Shown here one piece after another: positions 21,359 through 33,385 of a stretch of 64,000 bases of DNA. This DNA is from Tetmemena sp. SeJ-2015 (lineage: Eukaryota; Ciliophora; Spirotrichea; Sporadotrichida; Oxytrichidae), in NCBI GenBank assembly GCA_027382625.1, contig JAJKFJ010022828.1, forward strand, positions 302,666 through 366,665, in the 5' to 3' direction. Each line of letters starts with the position of its first letter. Position 1 is the first letter of the stretch. Position numbers and translations under genes: made by a program. The notes below the pieces were generated by a model. The model was not told the origin of the DNA. It did not search any database and was given only the letters and a program-made list of their open reading frames with translations.

Positions 21359-22220
21359 CTAACCGGGAACAATATTGCGCAATCGGCCATATCTGCGAGC
21401 GGAACCATGCCCTTTGGCCTTGGCATAGCGGCGCGAGGCCAGTTGCACGCGCACGGCTCCAGGCCCGCCTGCAGATGGGGCGATCAGTCGGGCGCCCCGA
21501 TGGCGCGGGACGAGGGCAGGGCCGGGTCCCACCCGGCAGGGCGGCGCGGGCCTCGTCGAGCGCGCCTTCGTCCATCATCGCATCGAAGCGTCGGGCGATG
21601 CGGGCATCAAGCCAGGGGACCGTTGGCGCAGCACCAGGGCTTCGGCCTGCGCCAGGGGCAGAAGCGGTGCGCCCGTGTCGGCCTGCCAGGCGGCAAGGCC
21701 GCGCCCGGTGGCGGCCTGCACCTCCCAGGCGCGCTGCACCCGGGCCGGGTTGCGCAGATCGGTGCGGGCGGCGGTCTCCGGGTCCAGCGCCGCCACCATC
21801 GCAGGCAGGTCGGCCAGGCGCAGCGCGTCGCCCCCGGCGCGTATCTCTGGCGGAATCGGCGGGATCTCGGCCAGGCCTTCGGTCAGGGCGCTGAGGTAAA
21901 GCCCGGTGCCGCCGACGATCACCACCGGACGGTCCAGCAGCCCCGACAGGTCGCGCAGCCAATGGCCGACAGAATAGGTTTCCGCCCGCCCGACATGGCC
22001 GTAAAGCGCATGGGGCAGGGCAGCCTCGTCCGCGAGGCTGGGCCTTGCGGTCAGGATGCGCCAGCAGCCATAGACCTGAAGCGCGTCGGCATTGACCACC
22101 ACGCGCCCGTCGCGCGCCGCGATCTCCATCGCCAGCGCGGACTTGCCGCTTGCGGTCGGCCCCGCGATCAGGACCGGCCTTTCGCGGGGAGATCGGGGCA
22201 AGGGTCCAGCCTGTCTTCAT
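21359..22220 (-). CDS. miaA: tRNA dimethylallyltransferase MiaA (frame slips)
   Basis: Transfers a dimethylallyl group to A37 of UNN-reading tRNAs. The P-loop [18 protein letters not shown] is at about 22165, then [36 protein letters not shown] and [22 protein letters not shown] slip near 21620 leads to [20 protein letters not shown], and more slips lead to the C-terminus RNIVPG with stop TAG at 21359-21361. The start is either TTG 22201 or, more likely, ATG 22220 inside the palindromic repeat with one slipped base between. It is divergent from pyrH. Confidence 0.9.
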
Positions 22221-22266
22221 CTTGGTCCAAATATTCCGGGGTCCGGGGCAGAGCCCCGGGGCCTGC
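22215..22266 (-). repeat. GC-palindrome intergenic repeat, copy 3
   Basis: Read on the minus strand: GGCCCCGGGGCTCTGCCCCG, then GACCCCGGAATATTTGGACC, then AAGATGAAG. The terminal ATG may be the miaA start. The same element, orientation and tail are seen at 59508-59559 in front of hypF. Confidence 0.78.
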
Positions 22267-22342
22267 CGTTCCCGGTTGAACTTGCCGCCGTTTTCCTACA
22301 TTTTGCGCCCAATCCAACCCAAGCGAATCAGGGGGTCTGCCC

Positions 22343-23104
<762 letters not shown>

Positions 23105-23201
23105 GCCGCGGCGCTGAAAACTGTTCCGCGCGGGTGACGCTCTGCTATAGAGCAGGACATGACCGCGCCCCTTGCGCGGACCGAACGAAGGAAGACCACG
23201 C

Positions 23202-23768
23202 ATGTCGCAAGACGATCTCGACATTGACCTCGACGCGATCCAGCGCCGGATGGATGGCGCGATGACCGCGCTCAAGACCGAATTCGCCTCGCTCCGCACG
23301 GGCCGCGCCTCGGCGCAGATGCTCGACAATATCCAGGTGGATGCTTACGGCCAGACGACCCCGATCAACCAGCTTGGCACCGTCAACGTGCCCGAGCCGC
23401 GCATGGTCGTGATCAACGTCTGGGACAAGGGCATGATCAACAAGGTCGAAAAGGCGATCCGCGAGTCGGGTCTGGGCATCAACCCGCAGCTCAACGGCAC
23501 GATCATCATGCTGCCGATCCCCGAGCTGAACGAACAGCGCCGCAAGGAGCTGACCAAGGTCGCCGCGCAATATGCCGAAAGCGCCAAGGTCGCGATCCGC
23601 AACGTGCGCCGCGACGGCATGGACCAGATCAAAAAGGCCAAGGCCAATGGCCTGCCGGAAGACGACCAGAAGTTCTGGGAAGACACGGTGCAGGAAATGA
23701 CCGACCGCTTCATCAAGCTGGTCGACCAGACGCTTGAGACGAAGCAGCAAGAAATCATGCAGGTCTAG
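23202..23768 (+). CDS. frr: Ribosome recycling factor
   Basis: 188-residue RRF, frame intact: [60 protein letters not shown] and [18 protein letters not shown]. With EF-G it splits post-termination ribosomes. Start ATG 23202 follows AAGGAAG. A TATAGA hexamer at 23149-23154 might be a -10, with no good -35. Confidence 0.97.
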   Translation: MSQDDLDIDLDAIQRRMDGAMTALKTEFASLRTGRASAQMLDNIQVDAYGQTTPINQLGTVNVPEPRMVVINVWDKGMINKVEKAIRESGLGINPQLNGTIIMLPIPELNEQRRKELTKVAAQYAESAKVAIRNVRRDGMDQIKKAKANGLPEDDQKFWEDTVQEMTDRFIKLVDQTLETKQQEIMQV

Positions 23769-23777
23769 GCGCCGCGC

Positions 23778-24518
23778 ATGGCTTTCGCCTCTGCCTCCGC
23801 GCCCGTCGCGCCCGCCCGTCAGGCGGGCCATGTCGCCATCATCATGGATGGCAATGGCCGCTGGGCGCAGATGCGCGGCTGGCCGCGGCTGGTGGGCCAT
23901 CGCAAGGGCGCCGAGCGGGTGAAGGAAATCGTCCGCGCCGCCCCCGATCTGGGGATCACCTGGCTGACGCTCTATGCGTTCTGGGCCCGAGAACGGGAAG
24001 CGCTCGACAAGAGGTGTGGGGCTGATGGCATCTTCGCCCGCTAAAAACCCAGCGCGGGGCCGGGTTGCATGGCGCCGGGAAGGCGTGCGGCTGCGCTTCA
24101 TCGGCGACCGCTCGCGGTTGGACCCGAAATTGCAGCGGCTGATGGCGGGGATTGAGGCCAAGACCGCGCATCTGACCCGGCTCAACCTGACCGTAGCGAT
24201 CAATTACGGCGGCCGGGACGAGATCCTGCGCGCGGTGCGGTCGATCGCCTGCGAGGCGGCGGATGGGCGGCTTGACCCCGCCGATGTCACCGACGCCGCC
24301 TTTTCGGCCCGGCTCGATACGGCGCAACTGCCGGACCCTGATCTGGTGATCCGCACCAGCGGCGAGACGCGGACCTCGAATTTCCTGCCGTGGCAGGCGG
24401 CGTATGCCGAATTTTGAATTCCCGAGAAAGCTCTGGGCCCATTTTCAGCCCGGCCCAAACTGGGGGCCATTCCTCGCCCGCTTCGGGGAATTGCAGCGCC
24501 GTTTTTGGGGGGGTGCAG
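23778..24518 (+). CDS. uppS: Undecaprenyl diphosphate synthase (frame slips)
   Basis: cis-Prenyltransferase making the C55 carrier lipid for peptidoglycan and LPS. It starts [20 protein letters not shown] at 23778. The signature [13 protein letters not shown] carries the catalytic Asp. [13 protein letters not shown] and WLTLYAF follow, then a corrupted stretch 23985-24070 in place of the ENW..R segment. It resumes with [32 protein letters not shown], and [20 protein letters not shown] at about 24340. The stop at 24416-24418 is premature; the frame continues through slips to about 24518, overlapping cdsA. Confidence 0.92.
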
Positions 24519-25335
24519 AAAAAAGACCTCAAAGACCGCTGGGCGGGCCTCGGGCCCCGGGGGTGATCTCGGGTTTCGGTTTCTTTATCGCGGTGGGGGC
24601 GGGTGCATTTTCTGGATCGGGGGGGGGCGTTCCTTTTTGGGCCTTTCTGTCGCTTTTGATCGGGCTGATGAATCTGGGAACGGCCGCGGAAAGACGGGGC
24701 GGGGCGGACCGGCCTGGCTTCCGGTTGCGCTGGGTTGTGCGGGGGGGCTTGTCCTGGCGGTCGATGAAGGTGTGGCGAATTCGCCAGCCTGGTTGCTGTT
24801 TCCCCCGGTCGCCCTGACCGTCGCGCTGACCCCGCGCATCCTGCCCGCTGTCACCGGGTTGCTGGCGCTTGCCTATCTGGCGGCGGGCCACGGGATCTTC
24901 GTCATCCGAGACGAGGCCGGATCGGCGCTGTTCCTCTGGGTCCTGTCGGTGGTGATCGTCTCGGATGTGGCGGGATATTTCGCGGGGCGGACGCTGGGCG
25001 GGCCGAAATTCTGGCCGGCGATCAGCCCGAAAAAGACCTGGTCCGGCACCATCGCAGGCTGGGCGGGGGCTTTCCTCGTGGGCCTTGTCTTCTGGCTGGC
25101 GGGCCATGGCAGTTGGCTTCTGCCCGCCCTGTCGCCCCTGGTCGCCTTTGCCGGCCAGATGGCGACATCGCCGAAAGCTGGATCAAAGCGCCGCGCCGGG
25201 GTAAAGGGACAGCCCCCGCCCGGCCAAAGGCGGGGGGGTTTCGCCGCCCCGGCCGTGGCAGGTGCTGTTCGTCGTGGCGCTGCAACCGCTGGTGCCGCTG
25301 GTCATGTTTTTCGGGCGCGCCCTGAGGAGGTCTGA
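24513..25335 (+). CDS. cdsA: Phosphatidate cytidylyltransferase CdsA (frame slips)
   Basis: Polytopic membrane enzyme making CDP-diacylglycerol. A GTG at 24513 gives VQKKDLKDR, a plausible start overlapping uppS. Hydrophobic segments follow (FFIAVGAGAF, WAFLSLLIGLMNL, LLFPPVALTVALTP). The conserved region reads VVIVSDVAGYFAGRTLGGPK and SPKKTWSGTIAGWAGAF at about 25030. The C-terminal family signature is present but broken by slips at 25160-25260 (IAESWIKAP, then KRRAGVKG). The stop at 25333-25335 lies two bases before dxr. Slips also occur at about 24560 and 24690. Confidence 0.88.
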
Positions 25336-25337
25336 CC

Positions 25338-26513
25338 ATGCGGCGGATTTCATCTTCGGCGCCACCGCTCGGTCGGCGAACAGAGGGTCGATCTGATCCT
25401 GCGCGCAGGGGGACCAACGGCCAAATGGGACCGTCGCCGTGACCGGGGGCGCAATGTCGCGGGCCCTGGCCGAGATCGCGGGGGCGCTGAAGCGAGATCG
25501 CGGTCTGCGGCGACGCGGCCTGTCTGGGCGCGTTGCGGGGGGCCTGGGGGGCAAGCGGCATCGCGGTGCGGCGGTGGGGCGGCCCTGGCCGAGGCGGCGC
25601 GGGCCGACATGGGTGATGAGGGGTTGATGGGCGCGCCGGGGGGGCGTGGGGGGCTGACCGCTGGGCAGGGCGCGACGCGGGCCCCTGGCCAACAAGGAAA
25701 GCCTGGTGACGGCGGGGCCGCTGCTAAATGGCTGCCGAGGGGCCCCATGGCGGGGGGGTCCTGCCGGTCGACAGCGAGCATTCGGCGATCTTCCAGGCGC
25801 TGACGGGCGAGAAGATCGAAAACGGTCGAACGTATCATCCTGACCGCCTCGGGGGGCGCCTTGCGCGACTGGCCGCTGGAGCGGGTGGCGCAGGCCACGG
25901 TCGCCGATGCGCTGCCCATCCGAACTGGGCGATGGGGCAAAGGATCACCATCGATTCCGCGTCGATGTTCAACAAGGGGGCTGGAAGTCATCGAAACGCC
26001 GCGAATTTTCGGCGTGGCGCCCGAGCAGATCGAAGTGATCATCCACCGAATCGATCATCCATTCCATGGGCGGATTCCGAGATTTGGGGCGGGATGGCGC
26101 ATCTGGGCGCGCCCCACATGCGCCACCGATTGGGTTCGCGCTGAAAATGGCCGGAACGGGCGGCGGGTGCGCTGGCGCGCTGGACCTTGCGGGCGGCTGG
26201 GCGCAGCTCACTTCCCCGCGCCCGATCCGGCGCGCTACCCGGCCTGCGGCTGGGGGCCAGGTGATGCGGCTGCGCGGTCTGGCGGGGCGGCCTTCAACGC
26301 CGCCAAGGAGATTGCGCTGGACGAATTCCTTGCGGGGCCCGGGTCGGATTTGCCGAGATGGCCGGGGTCGTGGAAGACACGCTCGCGGCGCTTTCTGCGG
26401 GGGTGTCTTGAAAAAAACCCCCATTCGGGCTTGAGGACGTGCTGGCCATGGACCATCTGGCAAGGATCAGGGCGGGCGAAGCCGCCCAGGCGCGGCGGCG
26501 AAAGGGCAGATAG
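25338..26513 (+). CDS. dxr: 1-deoxy-D-xylulose 5-phosphate reductoisomerase (many slips)
   Basis: Commits DXP to the MEP isoprenoid pathway, which supplies uppS here and idi at the end of the window. It starts at ATG 25338 (MRRISS, then FGATGSVGEQ in the next frame). The sequence is poor to 25740. Landmarks are LPVDSEHSAIFQALTGEKIE, RIILTASGGALRDWPLE, GQRITIDSASMFNKG (metal/substrate site), IFGVAPEQIEVIIH, FNAAKEIALDEFLAG and a tail ending RRRKGR with TAG 26511-26513. The order and spacing match Dxr, so the gene is whole but error-ridden. Confidence 0.88.
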
Positions 26514-26515
26514 GC

Positions 26516-27725
26516 ATGGATATTCTGGGGATGCTGGGCGGCGGCGTCTGGTCGCGATCTTCTTCGTGATCGCGCTGTCGATCATCGTCGCGATCCATGA
26601 ATTATGGCCATTACATCGTCGGGCGATGGTCTGGCATCCATGGCCGAGGTCTTTTCGCTGGGCTTCGGCCCGGTCCTGGCCAGCCGCACCGACAGGCGCG
26701 GCACCAAATGGCAGATCGCCGCTATCCCCTTTGGCGGCTATGTGAAATTCCTGGGCGATTGCCGATGCGTCATCGGTGACGAATGAGTTGCGGCCGGGCC
26801 TGTCGGCCGAAGAAAAGCGGCATACCATGGCAGGCGCGCCGCTTGGGCGCGGACGGCGACTGTTGCCGCCGGGCCGGTGGCGAATTTCATCCTGACCTTC
26901 GCGGTGCTGCTGGGCCTGATCTTGACCATGGGCATCGCGCAGGAAGAGCCGACCGTGGGCAAGCTGAAGCCGATCCCGCAGGAACAGACCCTGCGCGAAG
27001 GCGATGTGATCCTGGCGCTGAACGGCCAGCCCACCCCGGATAACGAGACTTTCTCTTGCCGCGATCCAGGCCCTGCCTGACACGGCGACCGTTCCTGTCA
27101 CGGTGCGGCGCGACGGGCAGCAAGTGACGCTCGACACGCCCAACCTGCAACCGGCGCTGGTGTCGAGTGTGCAGGTCAAATCCGCCGCCGTCGATGCCGG
27201 GCTGCGCGCGGGCGACGTGATCCTGAAGGCGGGCGGGCGCGATCTGGTGACGTTCACCGATCTTCAGGACGTGGTGAACCAAGGGGGGTGCCGTGAGTTG
27301 GCGCGATGGCAAGACCTTTGACCTACGCTGACACCGCGCCGCCCGGTCCCACGGGGACGGCGTCGGCTTCGGCGAAATGGCGCTCGCCCCGCCCGGGCCC
27401 TGAGCGGGGGAGCGAAATCGCCTGGGTCGACACCTGGGCCCGCTGCCGGATGCGATCCAGATCGTCACCACCTTCTCGGGCCGTGGCAAGGGGGGGGGCG
27501 GCCGAGCCAGCGGGCTGATTTATGGCCGGGGAGGGCTGCGGGGGCACCGTCCCCCCAAATGCGGCGGGCTTCGCTTTGGGGGGGGATCCTGCCTTTTTCC
27601 CTTCCCCGGGGACGGCCTTTCCCTTTCCCCCGGGGGGGGTGACCGGCGGGCCCCCGGACGGGGCGCGCCGGGTTATGACGGGGGGTGACGCTGTTGCTGT
27701 CGTGTGGCCTTGCGCTTTTTATTGG
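26516..27725 (+). CDS. rseP: Site-2 intramembrane metalloprotease RseP (3' part degraded)
   Basis: Zinc protease that cleaves anti-sigma factors and signal-peptide remnants within the membrane. It starts at ATG 26516 (MDILGMLGGGVW), two bases after dxr. The zinc motif HExxH appears across a slip at 26598 as ALSIIVAIHE and YGHYIVGRW. Then GTKWQIAAIPFGGYVKFLGD, GPVANFILTFAVLLGLIL, and the PDZ domains (LREGDVILALNGQPTPDNE, AAVDAGLRAGDVILKAGGRD). From 27300 frames change often; SVWRDGKTFDLT-like and C-terminal helix fragments (VTLLLSCGLALF, about 27680) show that the gene extends to about 27725. Confidence 0.85.
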
Positions 27726-28174
27726 ACGGCTGCGTCTGAGTTTTGGGCCTTCGCGGGATTTTTCGCTTTTCTCCGAGGATTTTTCCCCCAAATCGGCGCG
27801 TAGCGGGGGCCATCAAATGGGGCCTTTGCCATTTCAACTTCCAGCGCCGTTTCCCCGGACTCACGCTTCTGCTGAAAGTGAATGCGGACCGTCTGTTCAC
27901 GGTTGGCACGATCATACTGGGCCTTCTGGCGGGCGCCTTCCTGGGCACGGCCATCGTCGGCCACTGAGGCCGGGTCTTCCCCGTCAGGCGCCGGGTCTGG
28001 ACGCGACATCTTTCACGCGCCGCGCTGTTGCCCTGCGCTGTGGGGCGGATTTCCGCCCGGTGTGACCGTCGGAATACCATATCTGCCAAAATTATCCACA
28101 ATGACCGCAGCCTTTTGACAAGACTGGCCTTTCCGGCTAGTCAAACCAAAAGGGCGTTTTACGGCGGGCAGAGT
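27726..28174 (+). other. rseP-bamA intergenic stretch, no gene recognised
   Basis: About 450 bases. Bases 27730-27850 are rich in T/C/G runs and look error-prone. A plus-strand hydrophobic segment (FTVGTIILGLLAGAFLGTAI, about 27896-27960) ends at TGA 27965 and might be a small membrane ORF; I cannot find a convincing start. A perfect TTATCCACA (DnaA-box consensus) is at 28092-28100. The stretch from 28060 onward is the likely bamA promoter region. Confidence 0.35.
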
Positions 28175-30521
28175 ATGCGCAAAGGGAATCGGGATACTTC
28201 GCGCGGGGAAAAGGGGGGGGCTGGCCCCGCGCCTGCGACCAAAATCGCCGCCACCGCCGTTTTCCTAGGGCTTGCAGGGGTTTCGGCGCCCTATATCACG
28301 CCTGCCTTCGCGCAGAGCTTCGCCTTTTCCTCGGTCCAGGTGCAGGGCAATGAGCGGGTCGATGCCTCGACCATCATCGCCTATGCCGGAATCGCCCGTG
28401 GACAAGAGGTCTCGGCCGGGGCGCTGAACGATGCCTATCAGCGGATTTTCGCCTCTGGCCTGTTCGAGACGGTCGAGGTTCTGCCTCAGGGCTCGACCCT
28501 GGTGATAAAGGGTTTAAAGGGAAAAACCCCCTTTCCTCAACGCGTAAAGTTTGAGGGCAAAAGGGCCGGTTTAAGGGACGGGGAACCGCCCGGGCCTGAT
28601 CCAGTCTCCCCCCCGGGTTTTAAAAACCCGGACCAGGCGGAACCGGAGGGCCCCGCCATTGCCAAAAACTACCGCGTCGGGCCGCACCCCGGCACGGTAA
28701 ACCCCAATTATCAAGCGCGACGGAAACCGCGTCGATCTGGTGTTCGAGATCACCGAAGGCAAGGTCGTCGAGATCGAGCGGCTGTCCTTTAACGGCAACC
28801 GCGCCTTTTCCGACCGCCGCCTGCGGCAGGTCTTGCAGACCAAACAGGCGGGGCTGCTGCGGACCTTTATCCAGCGCGACACTTTCGTTGCCGAACGGCT
28901 TGATCTCGACAAGCAGTTGCTGCGCGATTTCTACCTGTCGCGCGGCTATATCGACTTTCAGGTCCTGGATGCCTCGGCCGAAGTCTCGCGCGAGCGGGAC
29001 GGATCTTTTGTGACCTTCACCCTGCGCGAAGGCCTGCCCTATACGATCGGCAATGTGACGACAGTCTCCGAGGTCGAGGGGCTGGACGCCAACCGCCGGG
29101 TCCAGAAGATCAAGGCCGGGCAGACCTACAATCCGGCGCTGATCGACAACAACATCGCCCGGATGGAAAATCTGGCGCTGAAGAAGGGCCTGAACTTCAT
29201 CCGCGTCGAGCCGCGCTTCACCCGCGACGACCGCAATCAGCGGATGAATGTCGAATTCGCCGTGGTGCGCGGCAATCGGGTCTTTGTCGAGCGTATCGAC
29301 ATCGAGGGCAATGCAACCACGCTGGATGAAGTCGTGCGCCGCCAGTTCCGCACGGTCGAAGGCGACCCCTTCAACCCGCGCGAAATCCGCCAGTCGGCGG
29401 AACGTATCCGTGCGCTCGGCTTCTTCAAGGATGCGCAGGTCAACGCCGAACCGGGGTCTTCGCCGGATCAGGTCGTGGTCAATGTCGATGTGCAGGAAAA
29501 ACCCACCGGCTCGCTGGGCTTTGGTCTGAGCTATTCGGTCTCGGGCGGCACGGGCGTGAACCTGTCCTTCTCGGAAGGGAACTTCCTGGGGCGGGGGCAG
29601 GCCATCGCGCTGTCGATCTCGTCCGGCACGGACAACCAGAATTCCTCGTTCAGCTTCACCGAACCGGCGCTGATGGGGCGTGACCTGCAATTCAACGTGT
29701 CGGGCAATTACACCACGACCGACAATCAGGATGCGCTCTACAACACCAAGGATATCGGGCTGAGCTTCGGTCTGGGCTTCCCGCTGACCGAACAATCCAG
29801 CATCAACGTCCGGTACAGCATCTCGCAGAACGAGTTGTCGGATTATACGGGCGACTCGCCGATCATCCAGCGCGAAGAGGCGCAGGGATCGCTGATCTCA
29901 AGCGCGCTGGGGGTCAATTACCAGTTCGACAACCGCATCACTGGCCTGAACCCCGATTCCAGCCTTCTGTTGCGCTTCGGGCTTGAGATGGGCGGTCTGG
30001 GCGGCGACACCCAGTTCCTGACCGCGACGACGCTGGCCGTGGCCGAGCGCAAGGTCTGGAACGAGGAAGTCACCCTGCGCGCGATCTTTGAAGGCGGAGT
30101 GATCCAGGACCTGGGCGATACCGGCACCCGCGTCACCGACCGCTTCTTCGGCCGTGGCAAGATCCGCGGTTTCGAGCCGAACGGGATCGGCCCGCGCGAC
30201 GGCAGCGATGCCGACGCGCTTGGTGGCAACATGTTCGCGGTCGCGCGCTTCGAAGCCGACTTCCCGCTGGGCCTGCCCGAGGAATATGGCATCACCGGCG
30301 GTCTCTTCGCCGATGTCGGCTCGGTCTGGAGTCTGGATGACACAAACGGCTTTGGCGGCGTGACCGTGGATGACGGTTTCAAGCCGCGCGTCGCGGTGGG
30401 CCTGTCCTTCCTTTGGGACACGCCGCTGGGGCCGCTGCGCTTCAACTTCTCCAAAGCTCTGGTCAAGGAAGACTATGACAAAGAGCAGAGCTTCGACCTG
30501 GCGATTTCGACCAAGTTCTGA
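28175..30521 (+). CDS. bamA: Outer membrane assembly factor BamA (one degraded patch)
   Basis: Omp85 protein that inserts beta-barrels into the outer membrane. ATG 28175 opens a long signal peptide (FLGLAGVSAPYITPAFAQS). POTRA 1 is readable (FSSVQVQGNERVDASTIIAY, GLFETVEVLPQGSTLVIKGL). Bases 28500-28735 are corrupted (POTRA 2). From 28740 the frame is intact: POTRA 3-5 (FEITEGKVVEIERLSFNGNR; NVEFAVVRGNRVFVERIDIE), then the barrel with the loop-6 motif KIRGFEPNG at about 30160. The C-terminal strand ends AISTKF with the aromatic residue required for recognition. Stop 30519-30521. Confidence 0.95.
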
Positions 30522-30522
30522 G

Positions 30523-31240
30523 ATGGGCCAGGTGGCGCGCCGCGCCCTGCCCGCCGGCCCACCCCCATGGGGGGAAATTTTTGCGCAATTTGGCGCGGTA
30601 ACCGGCCGGCGGGGCGAAGGGGGGGCGCTGGGGGCCCCGGGGCCCGCCAGGCCGCCCAGCACGCGGGCCGGGGCCGTTTTTCCCGGGGGCATTCCGCCCG
30701 CCTATGGCAAAGGCCCCTTTGCGGGCCCCCGGGCCGCCCCCCCCGGCAGGGGCGGGGCCGGCCCCAAACCAGGCCCCCTGCGCCCGGTGCCCGGGCCCCA
30801 AACCCCCGCGGCCAATGCCTTTAAAACAGAAAGGGGCCCAAAAGAGATCCGGGCGGCGCAGGGACCCCAAAAATTTCGCGCGGGGTTTCACGCCCCAAAT
30901 TTTGGGGAAACCCGCCAAAAAATTCTTTGAAAGCGGGGGGCCGGTGCGGGGCCGATCTGCTGGGGCGATAGGGGCGCGGTCCCCGATCCTTGCTGACAAT
31001 GCGATCATCCTGTGCTTTCGGCGCTGGAAATCACCGATGGGGGCCGGGGCGCGGATGGATGCCCGCCCCGCCCGGGGCCCGCCTCCGGAAAAAACCCGGA
31101 GGCCCCCCCTGCCCATGCGGGCCCCCGGGAAACCCGGGCCCAGCCGCCGGAACCCCTGTTACAGGGGCCCACGCCCACACCGCCACCCACGCCACCCGCA
31201 ACGCCTTGATAAAGCGCGGTCCGGGAGGCACGCGCTGACC
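30523..31240 (+). CDS. skp: Skp/OmpH-like periplasmic chaperone (heavily corrupted)
   Basis: The ATG at 30523 directly follows bamA ([12 protein letters not shown], basic N-terminus). The region is full of homopolymer runs, but OmpH/Skp traits can be recognised: a charged helical stretch ([20 protein letters not shown], about 30820-30880), a further QKFFE-like piece near 30910, and a C-terminal section [10 protein letters not shown] then SALEITDGG near 30990-31040. Skp proteins carry unfolded outer-membrane proteins from Sec to BamA, and the bamA-skp-fabZ/lpx order is conserved. The call rests on these fragments plus position. The end is approximate. Confidence 0.5.
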
Positions 31241-31344
31241 GGCGGCGCGTTCGGGGAACTTTCCCGCCCCGGTTTTTAACTTGTAGAAGGGTTTTCGAAC
31301 AGCAAGCCCAAGGGAGGGGGCGCAACGGTTTTGGGTACAGGCCC

Positions 31345-31770
31345 GTGCAAAGCGCCGACCTCGACCTGATCCAGCGGATCATTCCGCATCGCTACCCGTT
31401 CCTGCTGGTCGACAAGGTCAGGGATGTGGTGCTGAACGAGGGCTGCGTCGGGGTGAAATGCCCCACCTTCCAGCCCCATTTCAGGGCCCCTTCCCCGATC
31501 CGAATTTTCCCGGGTATATCACGAGGCGTTCGAGGCCAGGGCTTTGGCCGGGGGATGGATCTGGTGGACAAGAACGCCAAGGTGTTCTTCATGGGCGTCG
31601 ACGGGGTGAAATTCCGCCGCAAGGTGGTGCCGGGCGATGTGATGGAGCTGCATGTCAAGGCGCTGCGCGGCGGCGGTCGGGTCTGGAAATTCGAGGGCCG
31701 CGCGATGGTCGAGGGCGAGCTTGCCTGCGAAGCGACCTTCATGGCCATGTTCGACCTTCCGAAGGCCTGA
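31345..31770 (+). CDS. fabZ: 3-hydroxyacyl-ACP dehydratase FabZ (internal slips)
   Basis: Hot-dog-fold dehydratase. GTG 31345 gives [20 protein letters not shown], including the catalytic His in [10 protein letters not shown]. The middle (31455-31560), where the catalytic Glu of the long helix belongs, is scrambled, although the overall frame happens to stay open. It resumes with [35 protein letters not shown] and a C-terminus [14 protein letters not shown], stop 31768-31770. Three bases before lpxA. Confidence 0.92.
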   Translation: MQSADLDLIQRIIPHRYPFLLVDKVRDVVLNEGCVGVKCPTFQPHFRAPSPIRIFPGISRGVRGQGFGRGMDLVDKNAKVFFMGVDGVKFRRKVVPGDVMELHVKALRGGGRVWKFEGRAMVEGELACEATFMAMFDLPKA

Positions 31771-31773
31771 GGC

Positions 31774-32569
31774 ATGAAGATCAACGGCACCGCGATCATC
31801 CATCCCTCGGCCGTCGTCGAGGATGGCGCCACGATCGGACCCGATTGCATGATCGGCCCCTTCGCCTTTGTGGGCGGCGAGGTGACGCTGGGCCGCGGTG
31901 TCACGGTGAAAAGCCATGCCGTGATCACCGGCTGGACCGAGATCGGCGACAAAAGACCGGTCTTTCCTTCGCCACCGTGGGCGAGGTGCCGCAGGACCTG
32001 AAATACAAGGGCGAGCGGACGCGGCTGGTCGTTGGCCCGGGGTGCCGCATCCCCCGAGGGTGCGACGCCCGCCTGGGCACCGAGGGGGGCGGGTCCCGGG
32101 GGGATGATTCCCCGATCATGACCCGGGGCGCATGTCGGCCATGATGCGCAGATCGGCAACCGCGTGATCCTTGTGAACCATGTCGCCATCGCGGGCCATT
32201 GCGTTCTGGGCGATGATGTGATCGTGGGCGGGCTGTCGGGCGTGCATCAGTGGGTGCGCATCGGGCAGGGCGCGATCATCGGGGCGGTGACGATGGTCAC
32301 CAATGACGTGATTCCCTACGGCCTTGTGCAGGCCCCGCGGGGCGAGTTGGACGGGCTGAACCTTGTCGGGCTCAAGCGGCGGGGCGTTGACCGGGCGGGC
32401 ATCGCCGCGCTGCGCGCCGCCTATCAGACGCTGGGGCAAGAGGACGGGGCCTTCCTGGACCGCGCCCGCAGGCTGGCCGAGGAATCCGACAATCCGCTGG
32501 TGCGCGAGATCGCCGATTTCATCCTGGCCGACAGCGACCGCAGTTTCCTGACGCCCAAAAAGGGGCGAA
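31774..32569 (+). CDS. lpxA: UDP-GlcNAc acyltransferase LpxA (frame slips)
   Basis: First lipid A step: 3-O-acylation of UDP-GlcNAc by hydroxyacyl-ACP. The left-handed beta-helix hexapeptides are clear: NGTAIIHPSAVVEDGATIG, GPFAFVGGEVTLGRGVTVKS. Then slips at 31955-32010 and 32040-32125, followed by IGNRVILVNHVAIAGHCVLG and GLSGVHQWVRIGQGAIIGAV. The C-terminal helical domain runs GLNLVGLKRRGVDRAGI to SDRSFLTPK. The catalytic His is probably in the corrupted section (GAHVGHDAQIG readable in another frame at about 32130). Confidence 0.93.
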
Positions 32570-33385
32570 ATGAAACCCCGGCCCTGATCCCCGGGGGCAG
32601 GGGCCCTTCCCGCGGCCTGGCGGGAGGCCCGCCCGGAAGGGCCCTTTTTCGCCCCCTAAGGCTTGGCCCGGAAGGCGGCGGTGGGGCCGTCGCCACGGCG
32701 GCTTTTTCCCTTTTCGGGCCCGGGCCCATGGGGGGTGCCGCCGGGGCCTTTTCGGGGCCCCCGGGGGCGGCCAACCGGCCCGGCGCGTTTGTGGCCCCCC
32801 GGGGGGGCCTGATGCACACGCTGGCGCAGGGCGACGACGCCACCCTGCGCGAGGTGATCGCGCTGTTCGAGGAAGCGGGTTTTGCCATCCGTGGCGTGGC
32901 CGAGATCGCCCCCGCGCTGGTGCCGGGCGAGGGGCTGCTGGCGGGCAGCCTGACGCCGCGGATCAGGGCCCATGGGGGCCCCCGGGGTTCGGGTTTCCGA
33001 GGCCCTGGGCCGGGTCGATGTCGGGCAGGGCTGCGTCGTGGCGCAGGGCAAACTGCCTGGGGACCGAGACGAAAATTTCCGGCACCGATGCGATGCTGGC
33101 ACAGGTCGCGACCTTGCCCGAAGGCCTGCGCCCGCCCGCCCAGGCCGGCAAGGGCCTGCTCTACAAGGCGCCAAAGCCCTTGCAGGATCGCCGCATAGAC
33201 CTGCCCGCGCTTGGCCCCGCCACGGGGGGCGGCCGCCGGGAAAGGCAGGGCTTGGGAAACGCCGGGAGGGGGGCGGGGGGATTGCCCGGGGGGGGGCCAA
33301 GGGTGCGATTAAGGGGCGGCGGACGCCGGCGGGGCCCGTTTCCCCTGGGGGCGCAAGGCCTGAAACCCGGTTTGCCGGGCCGCCC
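32570..33385 (+). CDS. lpxI: UDP-2,3-diacylglucosamine pyrophosphatase LpxI (degraded)
   Basis: Alphaproteobacterial alternative to LpxH (the former DUF1009 family), which releases lipid X. ATG 32570 follows the lpxA end. The first 240 bases are corrupted (ALIPGGRG-like start). The clean core reads LAQGDDATLREVIALFEEAG, FAIRGVAEIAPALVPGEGLL, then in shifted frames VLEALGRVDVGQGCVVAQGK, ISGTDAMLAQVATLPEG and GKGLLYKAPKPLQDRRIDLP. It lies between lpxA and lpxB, its usual place. The 3' end is uncertain. Confidence 0.82.
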